Notes: generated by a model not told the origin, from the sequence alone. Numbered from the stretch's first letter, positions 29,158 to 38,078 are shown. The stretch is 64,000 bases of DNA from Rossellomorea sp. AcN35-11 (GCA_030388825.1 CP128835.1:2536001-2600000), one strand, 5' to 3'. Numbers and translations: made by a program.

Positions 29158-29382
29158 TTACTCTCCCTTCATCTTTTCATAGGGGCTGTAATAGGGATCG
29201 TAAAACACTTTCCATAAAGTGCCCTTTTGTAATGCTTCTTTTGGTGAGTATTGCTCCAGATTAGGGGGTTGAAATCCTAGGTATAGATTAGGAGGTGTTG
29301 AATATACCTTTCGTGTAATGGGCTTGCAAGGATCAAATGGACTTACATAAGGATAATACGATTTATAATATTCATTCACCAT
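29158..29382 (-). CDS. cotJA: Spore coat protein CotJA
   Basis: CotJA (74 residues, 82 in B. subtilis) is a tyrosine- and proline-rich coat-associated protein, with YSPKEALQKGTLWKVFYDPY in its C-terminal half. The ATG at 29382 is chosen because GGAGG lies directly upstream on the minus strand; an upstream open extension of 60 codons has no coat-like sequence. Confidence 0.92.
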   Translation of the reverse strand: MVNEYYKSYYPYVSPFDPCKPITRKVYSTPPNLYLGFQPPNLEQYSPKEALQKGTLWKVFYDPYYSPYEKMKGE

Positions 29383-29413
29383 AATCCCTCCTTCATAGAA
29401 AATCCTTCGTAAC

Positions 29414-29442
29414 AACATATGAAGAAGGTAAATGGAACATGT
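29414..29442 (-). promoter_or_regulatory. Candidate sigma-E promoter of cotJABC
   Basis: On the minus strand ACATGTT (29442-29436) and CATATGTT (29421-29414) are 14 bp apart, about 30 bp before cotJA. The match to KMATATT and CATACANT is partial (five of seven and six of eight). cotJ is sigma-E dependent in B. subtilis. Confidence 0.45.
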
Positions 29443-29529
29443 TAAATAATTTTCATTCACAAGAATGAAGGAAAATTGACTGGAAATGTCGAATAAATAG
29501 ACGTAGGATACTAATAAAGAGGTGGTCAA

Positions 29530-30165
29530 ATGTTTGTTAAAAGTGCCATGATACCAAAGCATAAATGTTATGTGGTAGATGAGAATGATTCAATCGAAAA
29601 GACCCTAACAGTATTGGAACATCACAAGATTGATGGAGTGCCTGTACTCTCAGGTGAAGAATTTAAAGGGGTCGCAACCCGCTACAATATCTATCAGAGC
29701 TTTTTTCTTTCTGGAATGGATAAGGAAGCCTTTCTAAAAGAAAGAAAGGTTCGTGATATTATTGCAGGTACTGACAAATATATAACCGATAAAGAAGTAT
29801 TCGAAAATGCATTGGTAGAATTAAAGGATTCACCGATCCTTCCAGTTGTGGAAGACAATCATAAGTTCCTGGGATTGATTACTCGCTTTGATGTACTCGA
29901 CCAGTTCCGGAGTGCTTTTGGTATGGATCAAAAGGGAGTCCGAATCGCATTTTCTTCAGTGGAAACGGAAGGCCGGATTGCACGTCTCGGGGACATCATC
30001 CAGCAGTTCTCTGAATCGGTTATATCCCTTGTTACGTTTGATGAAACCGATAAATTGTTAAGGCGCATCGTCTTAAAAGTGGAAAAGAAGGATAATATCG
30101 ACAAATTTCTAAATAAGTTGGAGAAATCAGGATTCCGCATCCTCGATATTCAGGAAGATGAATAA
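29530..30165 (+). CDS. Tandem CBS-domain protein
   Basis: A 211-residue cytoplasmic protein with two CBS domains (about residues 1-60 and 72-130) that should form one Bateman module for binding adenine nucleotides. A C-terminal ACT-like region (about 140-211) has alternating beta strands and helices. No enzyme domain is attached, so a sensor or regulator role is inferred. It is divergent from cotJABC. An AGAGGTGG site precedes the ATG. Confidence 0.8.
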   Translation: MFVKSAMIPKHKCYVVDENDSIEKTLTVLEHHKIDGVPVLSGEEFKGVATRYNIYQSFFLSGMDKEAFLKERKVRDIIAGTDKYITDKEVFENALVELKDSPILPVVEDNHKFLGLITRFDVLDQFRSAFGMDQKGVRIAFSSVETEGRIARLGDIIQQFSESVISLVTFDETDKLLRRIVLKVEKKDNIDKFLNKLEKSGFRILDIQEDE

Positions 30166-30188
30166 TTGATTGAAACCCTGTATGAAAT

Positions 30189-30226
30189 AAAATCCCTCTC
30201 ATAAGATTTATGGGGGGGATTTTTTT
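30189..30226 (+). terminator. Terminator hairpin overlapping the next gene's start
   Basis: AAATCCCTCTCATAA (30189-30203) can pair along its whole length, with G-T wobbles, with TTATGGGGGGGATTT (30207-30221). A T tract follows, in which the TTG start of the next gene lies. The G run doubles as that gene's only ribosome binding site. Confidence 0.7.
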
Positions 30227-30608
30227 GATCAATGTTATTGGTAAACTGATTACTTCGTTTATTTTGGGGTATCTATTCATTAAATGGTTCCCAGGAGAAA
30301 AACTGCTGAACAGTCCCGAATTCATTGTGGAGTTAGTCTTAAACCCGGTCCCATTCTTTGCTTCAATGATGTCCTTAATGGTAGGGCTGATGGTCCAGGG
30401 AAATTTACTGAAATTTGAATTCGATGTCATTCTAAAGTTAAGTCGTGGTAAACTACATAAAGGTTTAGTCGTCATCCCTTTTCATATTGTGATCATCTAT
30501 TTATTAAGCTGTCTCGGGATGTGGCATACAATGATTTTTTCATTTTTATCCTTTTTCTATGGTATCATTTCTATAGATTTTCGCCGACAAGGAGGCCATA
30601 ATGCTTGA
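30225..30608 (+). CDS. Hypothetical membrane protein upstream of ypbG
   Basis: A 127-residue protein with three to four hydrophobic spans (about residues 4-22, 36-58 and 85-115), ending in a short charged tail. No family recognised. The start is read as TTG 30225, placed just behind a G-rich binding site; an ATG at 30210 in the same frame lies inside the terminator stem. It overlaps ypbG by 8 bp, so the two are probably translated together. Confidence 0.6.
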   Translation: MINVIGKLITSFILGYLFIKWFPGEKLLNSPEFIVELVLNPVPFFASMMSLMVGLMVQGNLLKFEFDVILKLSRGKLHKGLVVIPFHIVIIYLLSCLGMWHTMIFSFLSFFYGIISIDFRRQGGHNA

Positions 30609-31365
30609 ATTAGGTGCATTTATAGTAGCGGGGGGAGTCTTGCTCCTCTCTTTCATGCTGTATGAAGCGCATAGGGACGTTGTAAAGATCCAAAAAGTGA
30701 AGCTTCATGATTTTCCTGATCATCTGAAAGGTCTTTCGATCTTTTTTATTTCTGATATACATAAGAGGAGAGTTTCCAAAGAACTGATGGAAGAAGTGAA
30801 AGGCAAAGCCGACCTGGTCATAATTGGAGGGGACCTCTTGGAAAAAGGGGTGCCATTTTCAAGGGTTGAAGAGAATCTTGACAATCTCCTTCAGATAGGA
30901 AATGTCTATTTTGTTTGGGGCAATAATGATTATGAGAGTAACACCGACAGGTTGAGGCAGATTTTTAAGGAGAAGGGAATTATAGAAATCGTAAATGACT
31001 GTACGAGGATTGCTGTACATAATGGGATGTTCAACCTGATTGGAGTGGATGATGACAGTACGCAAAGAGCATGCTATCCCTCTTCCATAGAAAAAGCTTC
31101 CCCAGATGAATTTAATCTTTTAGTGACTCATGATCCCGGACTTGTGAAGCAGGTACGAAAAGAAGATGGAATTGACCTCGTGTTGAGTGGTCATACACAT
31201 GGGGGACAAATTCGATTGTTCGGCTGGGGACTGTATAAAAAAGGAAGACTTGAAAAACTTCCACAGACCACCCTATTAGTAAGTAATGGTTATGGAACAA
31301 CGGCCCTGCCACTGCGTCTCGGAGCACCTCCCGAGACTCATCTATTGATAATCGAAAAAGAATGA
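30601..31365 (+). CDS. ypbG: Membrane-anchored metallophosphoesterase YpbG
   Basis: A 254-residue calcineurin-like phosphoesterase with an N-terminal membrane anchor (about residues 3-22). The metal-binding motifs are all present: SDIH, GGDLL, GNND, the histidine in VTHDPG, and GHTHGGQ. Substrate is unknown; relatives act on UDP-sugars, lipids or phosphodiesters. GACAAGGAGG lies upstream, inside the preceding gene. Confidence 0.85.
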   Translation: MLELGAFIVAGGVLLLSFMLYEAHRDVVKIQKVKLHDFPDHLKGLSIFFISDIHKRRVSKELMEEVKGKADLVIIGGDLLEKGVPFSRVEENLDNLLQIGNVYFVWGNNDYESNTDRLRQIFKEKGIIEIVNDCTRIAVHNGMFNLIGVDDDSTQRACYPSSIEKASPDEFNLLVTHDPGLVKQVRKEDGIDLVLSGHTHGGQIRLFGWGLYKKGRLEKLPQTTLLVSNGYGTTALPLRLGAPPETHLLIIEKE

Positions 31366-31397
31366 ATGGACATTCGTTATTCATTACCTATACAAAG

Positions 31398-31426
31398 TTT
31401 ACACAAAACAGTTTCTCGATTATAAT
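31398..31426 (+). promoter_or_regulatory. Sigma-A promoter of the CarH-like regulator gene
   Basis: TTTACA at 31398-31403 and TATAAT at 31421-31426 are 17 bp apart, a near-consensus vegetative promoter. A second TATACA hexamer at 31389-31394 lies just upstream; CarH-type proteins bind repeated T-n-TACA elements, so this could be an autoregulatory site, though the 9-bp spacing differs from the usual 11. Confidence 0.6.
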
Positions 31427-31460
31427 TTTAGAGAGAAGAGAATTACTTGGGGGACTATTG

Positions 31461-32372
31461 ATGAGCAACCAAAAGAAATCAGAAGGTAAATATAATATAA
31501 AAGCTGTGTCCACAATCTTAGGGATTCAGCCAGGTACTCTAAGGGCTTGGGAGAGAAGATATCAGATCATTGCTCCTGTCCGAAATGAATCTGGTCATCG
31601 TCTGTATACAGAACAGCATTTAAACATATTGAAATGGCTTGTCGAAAAGGTGGATCAGGGATTTACCATCAGTCAAGCAGTCTCGTTATTAGATAAACAA
31701 GAGCTTGAAGAAAATGAGATTTCAGCAACTGAACAAAAGGACCGCACTCAGACCATTTCAGATGATCTGTTAAAGGCGCTGTTAAGCTTTGATGAAACAA
31801 AAGCTCATGAATTGATTAACCAGTCATTTGCTGTTTATACGATTGATAAAGTGGTAATCGATATCCTCGGCAGTTTATTGGTAAGAATCGGGGATTTATG
31901 GGAGAACGGTAAAATAACAACGGCCCACGAGCATTTCGCCACATCGATCCTCAGATCCAGGATTGGCATCATCATGCACTCCTTCCCCCATAATGGGATC
32001 TTACCAAAGGTTGTAGCGGTGTGCGGTCCAGGCGAATGGCATGAATTAGGTTTGTTAATCTTTACATTATATGTGAGAAGAAAAGGATTTGAAGTCATCT
32101 ATTTAGGCTCAAGTATAAAAGAAAATGACATAGATGTTGTACTGGACGAAGTGGATCCTAAGTTTTTGTTCTTTTCATGTACCCTTAGGGAGAATGTAGA
32201 CAACCTTCTGTCACTTGTTGCTACTTTAAAACATGAACGGCAAGGTGTTGAAATCGGAATCGGAGGATTTGCAGTTGATCACCTCCCAAGAGAAAAGAAA
32301 GAGGAATTCGAGGAACACATTGTCGGACAAACTAAATCTGATTGGGAACTATGGCTGAAAAGTAAATTATAA
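31461..32372 (+). CDS. MerR-family B12-binding regulator, CarH/LitR-like
   Basis: A 303-residue transcription factor with a MerR-type winged helix (about residues 10-75, including TLRAWERRYQ and GHRLYT), a four-helix bundle (about 95-175) and a B12-binding Rossmann domain (about 182-300). Two diagnostic motifs are intact. W147 is followed nine residues later by E157-H158 (the W-x9-EH light-sensing signature of CarH), and the lower-ligand motif E-W-H-E-L-G at 192-197 contains the cobalt-binding histidine H194. It is therefore predicted to bind adenosylcobalamin and respond to light. ATG 31461 follows TTGGGGGA. It is not part of this locus in B. subtilis. Confidence 0.85.
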   Translation: MSNQKKSEGKYNIKAVSTILGIQPGTLRAWERRYQIIAPVRNESGHRLYTEQHLNILKWLVEKVDQGFTISQAVSLLDKQELEENEISATEQKDRTQTISDDLLKALLSFDETKAHELINQSFAVYTIDKVVIDILGSLLVRIGDLWENGKITTAHEHFATSILRSRIGIIMHSFPHNGILPKVVAVCGPGEWHELGLLIFTLYVRRKGFEVIYLGSSIKENDIDVVLDEVDPKFLFFSCTLRENVDNLLSLVATLKHERQGVEIGIGGFAVDHLPREKKEEFEEHIVGQTKSDWELWLKSKL

Positions 32373-32443
32373 GCAGATTATGCACTGTTTTCTGCCCCTC
32401 ACATAGTATGGTCATAAATCGTCACACTCTGGGGGGTACGAAA

Positions 32444-33028
32444 ATGAAGCTGGAAAGAATTGCTGACAACAAAATAAAATTTTCAATAAGCGTCGAAGAA
32501 TTAGAGCAAAAAGGCTTATTCGAACAAGACCAATGGAAGGATTCCTATATGTGGCATGATCTTTTTGAAGACATGCTAGACGAGGTCCAGGGGAAGTTCG
32601 GAATTGAAACACAAATGGAAATCACAGTGGAAATTGAATCTTTTGATGAACAGGAAATATGCATGATCCTCACATTAGAGTCAGAAGAGGACTTTTCTGA
32701 TTGGGAAGATGACCATAAAATCATGAAGTCCATCAATGACCATGATGTGCTCGTTTATTTTGATGATTTTGAATATATGCTGGACCTCCTTAAACGCATG
32801 AGGGAATCGAACAAAGTGAATCATTCCCTTATACAGTTAAGCATATATTACTACAATCATAACTATTACTTACTTATTGAAAATCTGGTTGAAAGTGAAG
32901 GCAAAATCTTAGAGGCTATTTGCAGTGAATACGGTGAGCGTACAAAACTCTCCAAGCACGTCCTCATGGAATATGGCCGTGCTATCCTACTAAAGGATTC
33001 CATCGATAAGATTTTGTTTTATTTTTAA
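32444..33028 (+). CDS. ypbH: MecA-family adaptor protein YpbH
   Basis: A 194-residue paralogue of the adaptor MecA, which hands substrates to the ClpCP protease; exactly the B. subtilis YpbH length. The N-terminal substrate-binding region begins MKLERIADNKIKFSIS, and the C-terminal region (from about residue 108) is the ClpC-binding domain ending LLKDSIDKILFYF. GGGGGGT precedes ATG 32444. The middle is very acidic, as usual in the family. Confidence 0.85.
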   Translation: MKLERIADNKIKFSISVEELEQKGLFEQDQWKDSYMWHDLFEDMLDEVQGKFGIETQMEITVEIESFDEQEICMILTLESEEDFSDWEDDHKIMKSINDHDVLVYFDDFEYMLDLLKRMRESNKVNHSLIQLSIYYYNHNYYLLIENLVESEGKILEAICSEYGERTKLSKHVLMEYGRAILLKDSIDKILFYF

Positions 33029-33090
33029 ACCAAATAGGATCTACCTGAACATTACCCCCTTTCAGATATTAAGGAAAATAATTCATATTG

Positions 33091-33124
33091 CACTTCCAAG
33101 GTGCTGCCTGGAGGTGTTTTTTTA
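33091..33124 (+). terminator. Terminator after ypbH
   Basis: CACTTCCAAGG pairs with CCTGGAGGTG (one wobble) and is followed by TTTTTTT. Confidence 0.75.
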
Positions 33125-33147
33125 TTTTCGTCATGTGGCTGAGATTC

Positions 33148-33542
33148 CTACCCAAGCCCTTCCGCTTTTCATTGATCCAGCTCCAGGGCTTAGAGGCTCG
33201 AGGTCATAAGTCAAAGCTACCAAAAAGGCAAAAAGCGCCTTTCCGATAGGTTCGTCTTATGCTTGTCGCCTCTACCCAAGCCCCTCCGCTTTTCATTGAT
33301 CCAGCTCCAGGGCTTAGAGGCTCGAGGTCATAAGTCAAAGCTACCAAAAAGGCAAAAAGCGCCTTTCCGGTAGGTTCGTCTTATGCTTGTCGCCTCTACC
33401 CAAGCCCCTCCGCTTTTCATTGATCCAGCTCCAGGGCTTAGAGGCTCGAGGTCATAAGTCAAACCTACCAAAAAGGCAAAAAACGCCTTTCCGGAAGGTT
33501 CGTCTTATGCTTGTCGCCTCTACCCAAGCCCTTCCGCTTTTC
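33148..33542 (+). repeat. Tandem array of a 124-bp repeat, three copies and a fragment
   Basis: Three head-to-tail units of exactly 124 bp (33148-33271, 33272-33395, 33396-33519) and the first 23 bases of a fourth (33520-33542). They differ at only a few positions. Each unit can fold. CATAAG pairs with CTTATG, inside that CTACC pairs with GGTAG (one mismatch in copies 1 and 3), and AAAGGC pairs with GCCTTT. A second part holds GATCCAGCTCCAGGGCTTAGAGGC. It lies between ypbH and gudB and encodes nothing credible. It resembles dispersed intergenic repeats seen in other Bacillaceae. Confidence 0.92.
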
Positions 33543-33590
33543 TTGTATGATAGCGTTTTCAAAAAAATCCTCTATTTTTACTTTTCCTTC

Positions 33591-33619
33591 TTTGCAAGTA
33601 GAATTCAAACGTGTATACT
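33591..33619 (+). promoter_or_regulatory. Sigma-A promoter of gudB
   Basis: TTTGCA at 33591-33596 and TATACT at 33614-33619 are separated by 17 bp, 60 bp before gudB and just beyond the repeat array. Confidence 0.6.
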
Positions 33620-33679
33620 ATGTCATGAAAGCGGACGAGATTCCGTTAAACAGTGAAGTATTTCGGGAGGTTTACATAT

Positions 33680-34957
33680 ATGGTAGCCGATAAGGGGAAA
33701 GAAAATCACCAGGCATCTGATCAACATGATGTATTGAAATCGACACAAACGGTTATTCATCTTGCACTTGATAAATTAGGTTATTCACAGGAAGTATTTG
33801 AACTATTAAAAGAACCTGTACGCATGTTAACAGTTAAAATACCAGTCCGTATGGATGATGGAAAAGTAAAAGTTTTCACGGGATACCGTGCACAGCATAA
33901 TGATGCAGTTGGACCGACAAAAGGTGGGATCCGCTTTCACCCTAATGTTACTGAGAAAGAAGTAAAAGCGCTATCTATATGGATGAGTTTGAAATGCGGG
34001 ATCGTGGATCTTCCATATGGCGGAGGAAAAGGCGGGATCATCTGTGATCCAAGAGATATGTCATTTAGAGAGCTTGAGCGATTGAGTCGTGGGTATGTCA
34101 GGGCAATCAGCCAGATTGTTGGACCTTCTAAAGATATACCTGCACCGGATGTTTTTACAAACTCTCAAATCATGGCGTGGATGATGGATGAATACAGCCG
34201 GATAGATGAGTATAACTCCCCTGGATTTATTACTGGTAAGCCATTGGTTCTAGGCGGTTCCCATGGTCGTGAAACAGCGACTGCAAAAGGCGTGACGATT
34301 TGCATCCATGAAGCAGCGAAGAAAAAAGGGATCAAGCTGAAAGGGGCCAGGGTGGTTGTTCAAGGCTTTGGTAATGCAGGGAGCTTCCTTGCGAAATTCA
34401 TGCATGATGCGGGAGCAAAGGTGATTGGAATTTCAGATGCCTATGGCGGCCTTCATGACGAAGATGGTCTGGATATCGATTACCTGTTGGATCGTCGCGA
34501 CAGTTTTGGCACGGTGACCAAGTTATTTAACAATACCATCACCAATGAAGAACTATTAGAGCTTGATTGCGATATCCTTGTACCTGCAGCCATCGAAAAT
34601 CAGATTACAGAAAAGAATGCACATAACATCCGGGCGAGCATTGTGGTGGAAGCTGCAAACGGTCCGACTACACTGGAAGCTACAAAGATTTTGACTGAAC
34701 GTGGGATTTTATTAGTGCCTGATGTATTGGCATCTTCAGGTGGAGTGACGGTGTCTTACTTTGAATGGGTACAAAATAATCAAGGGTATTATTGGTCTGA
34801 AGAAGAAGTGGAAGAGAAGCTTGAAAAGATTCTCATCAATTCATTTAATAATGTATATGAAACTTCCCAGTCCAGAAGAGTTGACATGAGACTTGCGGCA
34901 TATATGGTAGGCGTAAGGAAAATGGCAGAAGCATGCAGATTCAGAGGCTGGATTTAA
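33680..34957 (+). CDS. gudB: NAD-dependent glutamate dehydrogenase GudB
   Basis: GudB deaminates glutamate to 2-oxoglutarate and ammonium. The 425-residue product matches the family. The active-site lysine region is [11 protein letters not shown] and the catalytic lysine lies in PYGGGKGGI. The Rossmann motif is GFGNAG and NGPTT follows near residue 330. ATG 33680 has GGGAGG upstream. The stretch [14 protein letters not shown] is single-copy, so the 9-bp duplication that silences gudB in B. subtilis 168 is absent and the enzyme should be active. Confidence 0.95.
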   Translation: MVADKGKENHQASDQHDVLKSTQTVIHLALDKLGYSQEVFELLKEPVRMLTVKIPVRMDDGKVKVFTGYRAQHNDAVGPTKGGIRFHPNVTEKEVKALSIWMSLKCGIVDLPYGGGKGGIICDPRDMSFRELERLSRGYVRAISQIVGPSKDIPAPDVFTNSQIMAWMMDEYSRIDEYNSPGFITGKPLVLGGSHGRETATAKGVTICIHEAAKKKGIKLKGARVVVQGFGNAGSFLAKFMHDAGAKVIGISDAYGGLHDEDGLDIDYLLDRRDSFGTVTKLFNNTITNEELLELDCDILVPAAIENQITEKNAHNIRASIVVEAANGPTTLEATKILTERGILLVPDVLASSGGVTVSYFEWVQNNQGYYWSEEEVEEKLEKILINSFNNVYETSQSRRVDMRLAAYMVGVRKMAEACRFRGWI

Positions 34958-34965
34958 TACAGATA

Positions 34966-35000
34966 AAGGATGAGATGGTTGACCTCTCATCCTTTTTTTA
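34966..35000 (+). terminator. Terminator after gudB
   Basis: AAAGGATGAG pairs with CTCATCCTTT and a T tract follows. The next 264 bases (35001-35264) before ypdA are AT-rich and show no gene or structure that I can recognise. Confidence 0.85.
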
Positions 35001-35264
35001 ATAATGAAAAGTTGATTAAAGTTTGAATCAATCAGGGCTTAATAAATGAGCACGTACCATCTCATTAATAAAGAAATACCTGTATCACTCCATAATTTCA
35101 GATGCTACAAGAAATAATAGGAGAGTAAAGGAAAAATATTGAGTGCTTCCTTTTGACCAAAACACAATAGTATTCCATAATAATTAGATAAAGAAAATCT
35201 TAACATCTGAAATGCCAAAACGTAAGTCACCATTCAGATAGAGGAATTGAAGGAGTGTCTGAAT

Positions 35265-36230
35265 TTGAAAATGGAAGAATGCATCATTGTTGGTGGGGGA
35301 CCATGCGGGTTGTCCGCTGCGATCAATTTAAAAGAAAAGGGAATCAATCCCTTGATCATTGAAAAAGGGAATATCGTAAATGCCATTTACCATTATCCCA
35401 CTCACCAAACGTTTTTTTCATCCAGTGAGAAGCTGGAGATTGGGGATGTTCCATTTGTTATTGAAGAGCATAAGCCTCGACGGAATCAAGCTCTTGTCTA
35501 CTACCGGGAAGTCGCGAAAAGGAAGGAATTAAGGATCAATCGATTTGAAACTGTTCAAAAAGTCGAGAAGAAGGCAGACCATTTTACGGTTGTCACTTCG
35601 AAAGGAACCTATGAGAGTAAATCTATTGTGATAGCGACAGGTTATTATGACAACCCCAATTATTTAGGGATTCCAGGGGAGAAGTCGGAAAAAGTATTCC
35701 ATTATTTTAAGGAAGCACATCCTTTTTTTGACACAGATGTAGTGGTCATCGGAGGAAAGAATTCAGCCGTTGATGCAGCCCTTGAATTGAATAAAGCTGG
35801 AGCAAGGGTGACCGTGATCTATCGTGGAAGTGAGTATTCAAAAAGTGTGAAGCCCTGGATCCTGCCAAACTTCGATGCCCTTGTCAGAAACGGCGAAGTA
35901 ACGATGGAATTTAACTCATATGTAGATGAAATCACAGAGGATTCTGTCCTATATAGTGTGGATGGTGAGAAAAAAGTAATCAAAAATGACTTTGTGTTTG
36001 CGATGACTGGATATCACCCTGATCATAGTTTTCTTACGAAAATGGGGATAGATATAGATCAAGAAACCGGAAGGCCTTTTTATCATCCTGAAACGATGGA
36101 AACCAATGTAGATGGTGTATATATTGCCGGGGTCATCGCTGCAGGAAATAATGCAAATGAAATTTTCATTGAGAATGGACGTTTGCACGGTGGATTGATT
36201 GCGGAAGCCATTACATCTAAAGTGAAATAA
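35265..36230 (+). CDS. ypdA: Bacillithiol disulfide reductase YpdA (Bdr)
   Basis: YpdA is an FAD- and NADPH-dependent reductase that reduces oxidised bacillithiol. The 321-residue product has the N-terminal FAD-binding GGGPCG motif containing the conserved redox-active C14. A second nucleotide-binding site lies in VVIGGKNSAVDAALEL, and the FAD-contacting IAGVIAAGNN segment is near the end. TTG 35265 is chosen since AGGAG is nine bases upstream; the ATG two codons later is too far from it. Confidence 0.94.
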   Translation: MKMEECIIVGGGPCGLSAAINLKEKGINPLIIEKGNIVNAIYHYPTHQTFFSSSEKLEIGDVPFVIEEHKPRRNQALVYYREVAKRKELRINRFETVQKVEKKADHFTVVTSKGTYESKSIVIATGYYDNPNYLGIPGEKSEKVFHYFKEAHPFFDTDVVVIGGKNSAVDAALELNKAGARVTVIYRGSEYSKSVKPWILPNFDALVRNGEVTMEFNSYVDEITEDSVLYSVDGEKKVIKNDFVFAMTGYHPDHSFLTKMGIDIDQETGRPFYHPETMETNVDGVYIAGVIAAGNNANEIFIENGRLHGGLIAEAITSKVK

Positions 36231-36272
36231 CCAAAGAAAGAGGCTCATCACAAGAGCCTCTTTCTTTGGTTA
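36230..36272 (+). terminator. Bidirectional terminator between ypdA and ansA
   Basis: A 17-bp perfect stem (CCAAAGAAAGAGGCTC and complement) around ATCACAA serves both converging genes. Confidence 0.85.
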
Positions 36273-36294
36273 TAGATAGGTTAAAGGCTTTCCT

Positions 36295-37272
36295 TTAGTT
36301 TTTGAAAATCGATTCAAGTTCCTTCATGTCACTGGTTTGGGAAAGAGCGACCATCAGCTTGATCCTGGCTTTTTGGCCGTTAAGGCCGTTTGAGAAGATG
36401 ACCCCTTTTTCTTTCAGTTGTTTACCCCCTCCGGAATAGCCGTAGATGTCCTGGACAATTCCGTTAAAACATCTTGATACTAATACAACGGGAATATTCG
36501 CTCTTAACAGTTCATTGATTCCCATCACTGTATCGGGTGGAAGATTTCCTTGCCCTAATGCTTCAATGACAACCCCGTCGTATTGCAAGTCTTTAATGGC
36601 GATCAATAGACCTGAATCCATCCCGGCATATGCCTTGATTAATGTGACTCTCTTCGAAATATCACAAACCTGATAGTGTTCATTTGACGTTGGCTGATGA
36701 TGGAAGAGAACCCCTCGTTTCGTTACAATCCCGATTGGTCCATACTGAGGACTTTGGAAGGTTGAAACGTTGCTTGTATGAGTTTTTGTTACATTTTTAG
36801 CCGAGTGGATTTCGTCATTCAGGACGACCAGAACGCCTTTGTGTTTAGATTTTTCTTCTGCTGCAACACGAACGGAAGATATGAGGTTGTACAACCCGTC
36901 TGCACCAATTTCATTACTGGATCTCATTGCTCCCGTCACGACAAGGGAGACAGGAAGAGAGAGGGTAAGATCCAAGAAATAGGCGGTTTCTTCCAATGTA
37001 TCCGTTCCGTGAGTGATCACGACACCATCAAAGGGTTTATCCTTATATTTTCTTTCAATGATCTCTTTCAGTTGTTTCATATGCTCCGGTGTAATATGGG
37101 GAGAGGGGAGATGGAATGCTTCTACAACTGTCAGGTTTGCTATATTTGAGACAATCGACGTTTGTACTGAGAGCGGATTTTCCTTCCCGGGAGTCACCGC
37201 CCCTGTTTGCTCGTCTTCCATCATAGAGATGGTGCCTCCAGTATGTATGACCAAAATATCTTTCTTCATCAT
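36295..37272 (-). CDS. ansA: L-asparaginase, type I
   Basis: A 325-residue cytoplasmic asparaginase that hydrolyses asparagine to aspartate and ammonia. The two catalytic motifs are present: VIHTGGTISM (nucleophile threonine, residues 8-17) and VITHGTDTLEETAYFL (about 85-100). The conserved lysine is in a DEIHSAKNVTKTH segment near residue 155. No signal peptide, so it is the intracellular type. GGAGG lies just upstream of the start on the minus strand. Confidence 0.93.
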   Translation of the reverse strand: MMKKDILVIHTGGTISMMEDEQTGAVTPGKENPLSVQTSIVSNIANLTVVEAFHLPSPHITPEHMKQLKEIIERKYKDKPFDGVVITHGTDTLEETAYFLDLTLSLPVSLVVTGAMRSSNEIGADGLYNLISSVRVAAEEKSKHKGVLVVLNDEIHSAKNVTKTHTSNVSTFQSPQYGPIGIVTKRGVLFHHQPTSNEHYQVCDISKRVTLIKAYAGMDSGLLIAIKDLQYDGVVIEALGQGNLPPDTVMGINELLRANIPVVLVSRCFNGIVQDIYGYSGGGKQLKEKGVIFSNGLNGQKARIKLMVALSQTSDMKELESIFKN

Positions 37273-37359
37273 TCATTCCTCCAACCAATTAAATTCCTGT
37301 TTCCATTCCTACCTTATCATGATACGATTAAGAAAACCGAAAGAAAAGAGGACTTTTTT

Positions 37360-38046
37360 ATGCTGGTGATTTTATCAGCGGGTATAGCACCAGGATTAGC
37401 ATTGCTAAGTTACTTTTATTTACGGGATGAATATGAGGCAGAGCCTATTACACTAGTGTTCAAGACCTTTATGTACGGCGCACTTATTACGTTTCCTATA
37501 ATGTTCTTACAGTATGTGTTAGAAGTCGAAGGGGTCATTAATACAAATTGGTCGACGGCATTTATTTCTTCCGGACTTTTTGAGGAATTCTTTAAATGGT
37601 TCATTTTAATGTTCGCGATCTTTCAACATGTTCATTTCAACGAGCCTTATGACGGAATCATTTATGGAGCCAGTGTATCACTGGGATTTGCCACAGTTGA
37701 AAATATTTTGTATTTGGTTGCCAATGGAGTTGAGCATGCATTTGGAAGAGCGGTCCTTCCGGTTTCAAGTCACGCATTGTTCGGTGTCATTATGGGATAT
37801 TATTTAGGGAAAGCCAAATTTTCTTCCAAAGAAGAAAGACAGAAGTGGCTTTTCATTGCGATTTCTGTACCCATCCTGCTGCATGGGACATATAACTACA
37901 TCTTCCTGTCTGGTAATAATTGGATATACTACATGATTCCATTTATGTTTTTCCTATGGTGGAATGCTTTAAAGAAAGTGAAGAGTGCCCATCGTCTAAC
38001 AGAAAAGAAATATACAGATGTGGATTTAGAGAAAGAAATTGTTTGA
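37360..38046 (+). CDS. prsW: Intramembrane site-1 protease PrsW
   Basis: PrsW cleaves the anti-sigma factor RsiW at the membrane and so activates the envelope-stress factor SigW. The 228-residue protein has about seven membrane spans. The catalytic signature glutamates are in FEEFFKW (about residues 71-77), and the second motif SHALFG lies near residue 140. AAAAGAGG precedes ATG 37360. rsiW and sigW are not in this window. Confidence 0.9.
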   Translation: MLVILSAGIAPGLALLSYFYLRDEYEAEPITLVFKTFMYGALITFPIMFLQYVLEVEGVINTNWSTAFISSGLFEEFFKWFILMFAIFQHVHFNEPYDGIIYGASVSLGFATVENILYLVANGVEHAFGRAVLPVSSHALFGVIMGYYLGKAKFSSKEERQKWLFIAISVPILLHGTYNYIFLSGNNWIYYMIPFMFFLWWNALKKVKSAHRLTEKKYTDVDLEKEIV

Positions 38047-38048
38047 AG

Positions 38049-38078
38049 GACGCTTTCTTTTTGAAGCGTTTTTTTTGT
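38049..38078 (+). terminator. Terminator after prsW
   Basis: ACGCTTTC and GAAGCGT form a short stem followed by eight T residues. Confidence 0.8.

Noticed and set aside
33148..33542. CRISPR array
   Set aside because: Whole 124-bp units repeat head to tail; there are no short direct repeats with unique spacers and no cas genes.
33387..33693. Open frames running through the 124-bp repeats
   Set aside because: They exist only because the repeat unit lacks stops in that frame, have no ribosome binding site, and overlap the gudB promoter.
36778..37149. Plus-strand open frames opposite ansA
   Set aside because: Antisense shadows of the asparaginase gene without binding sites or family features.
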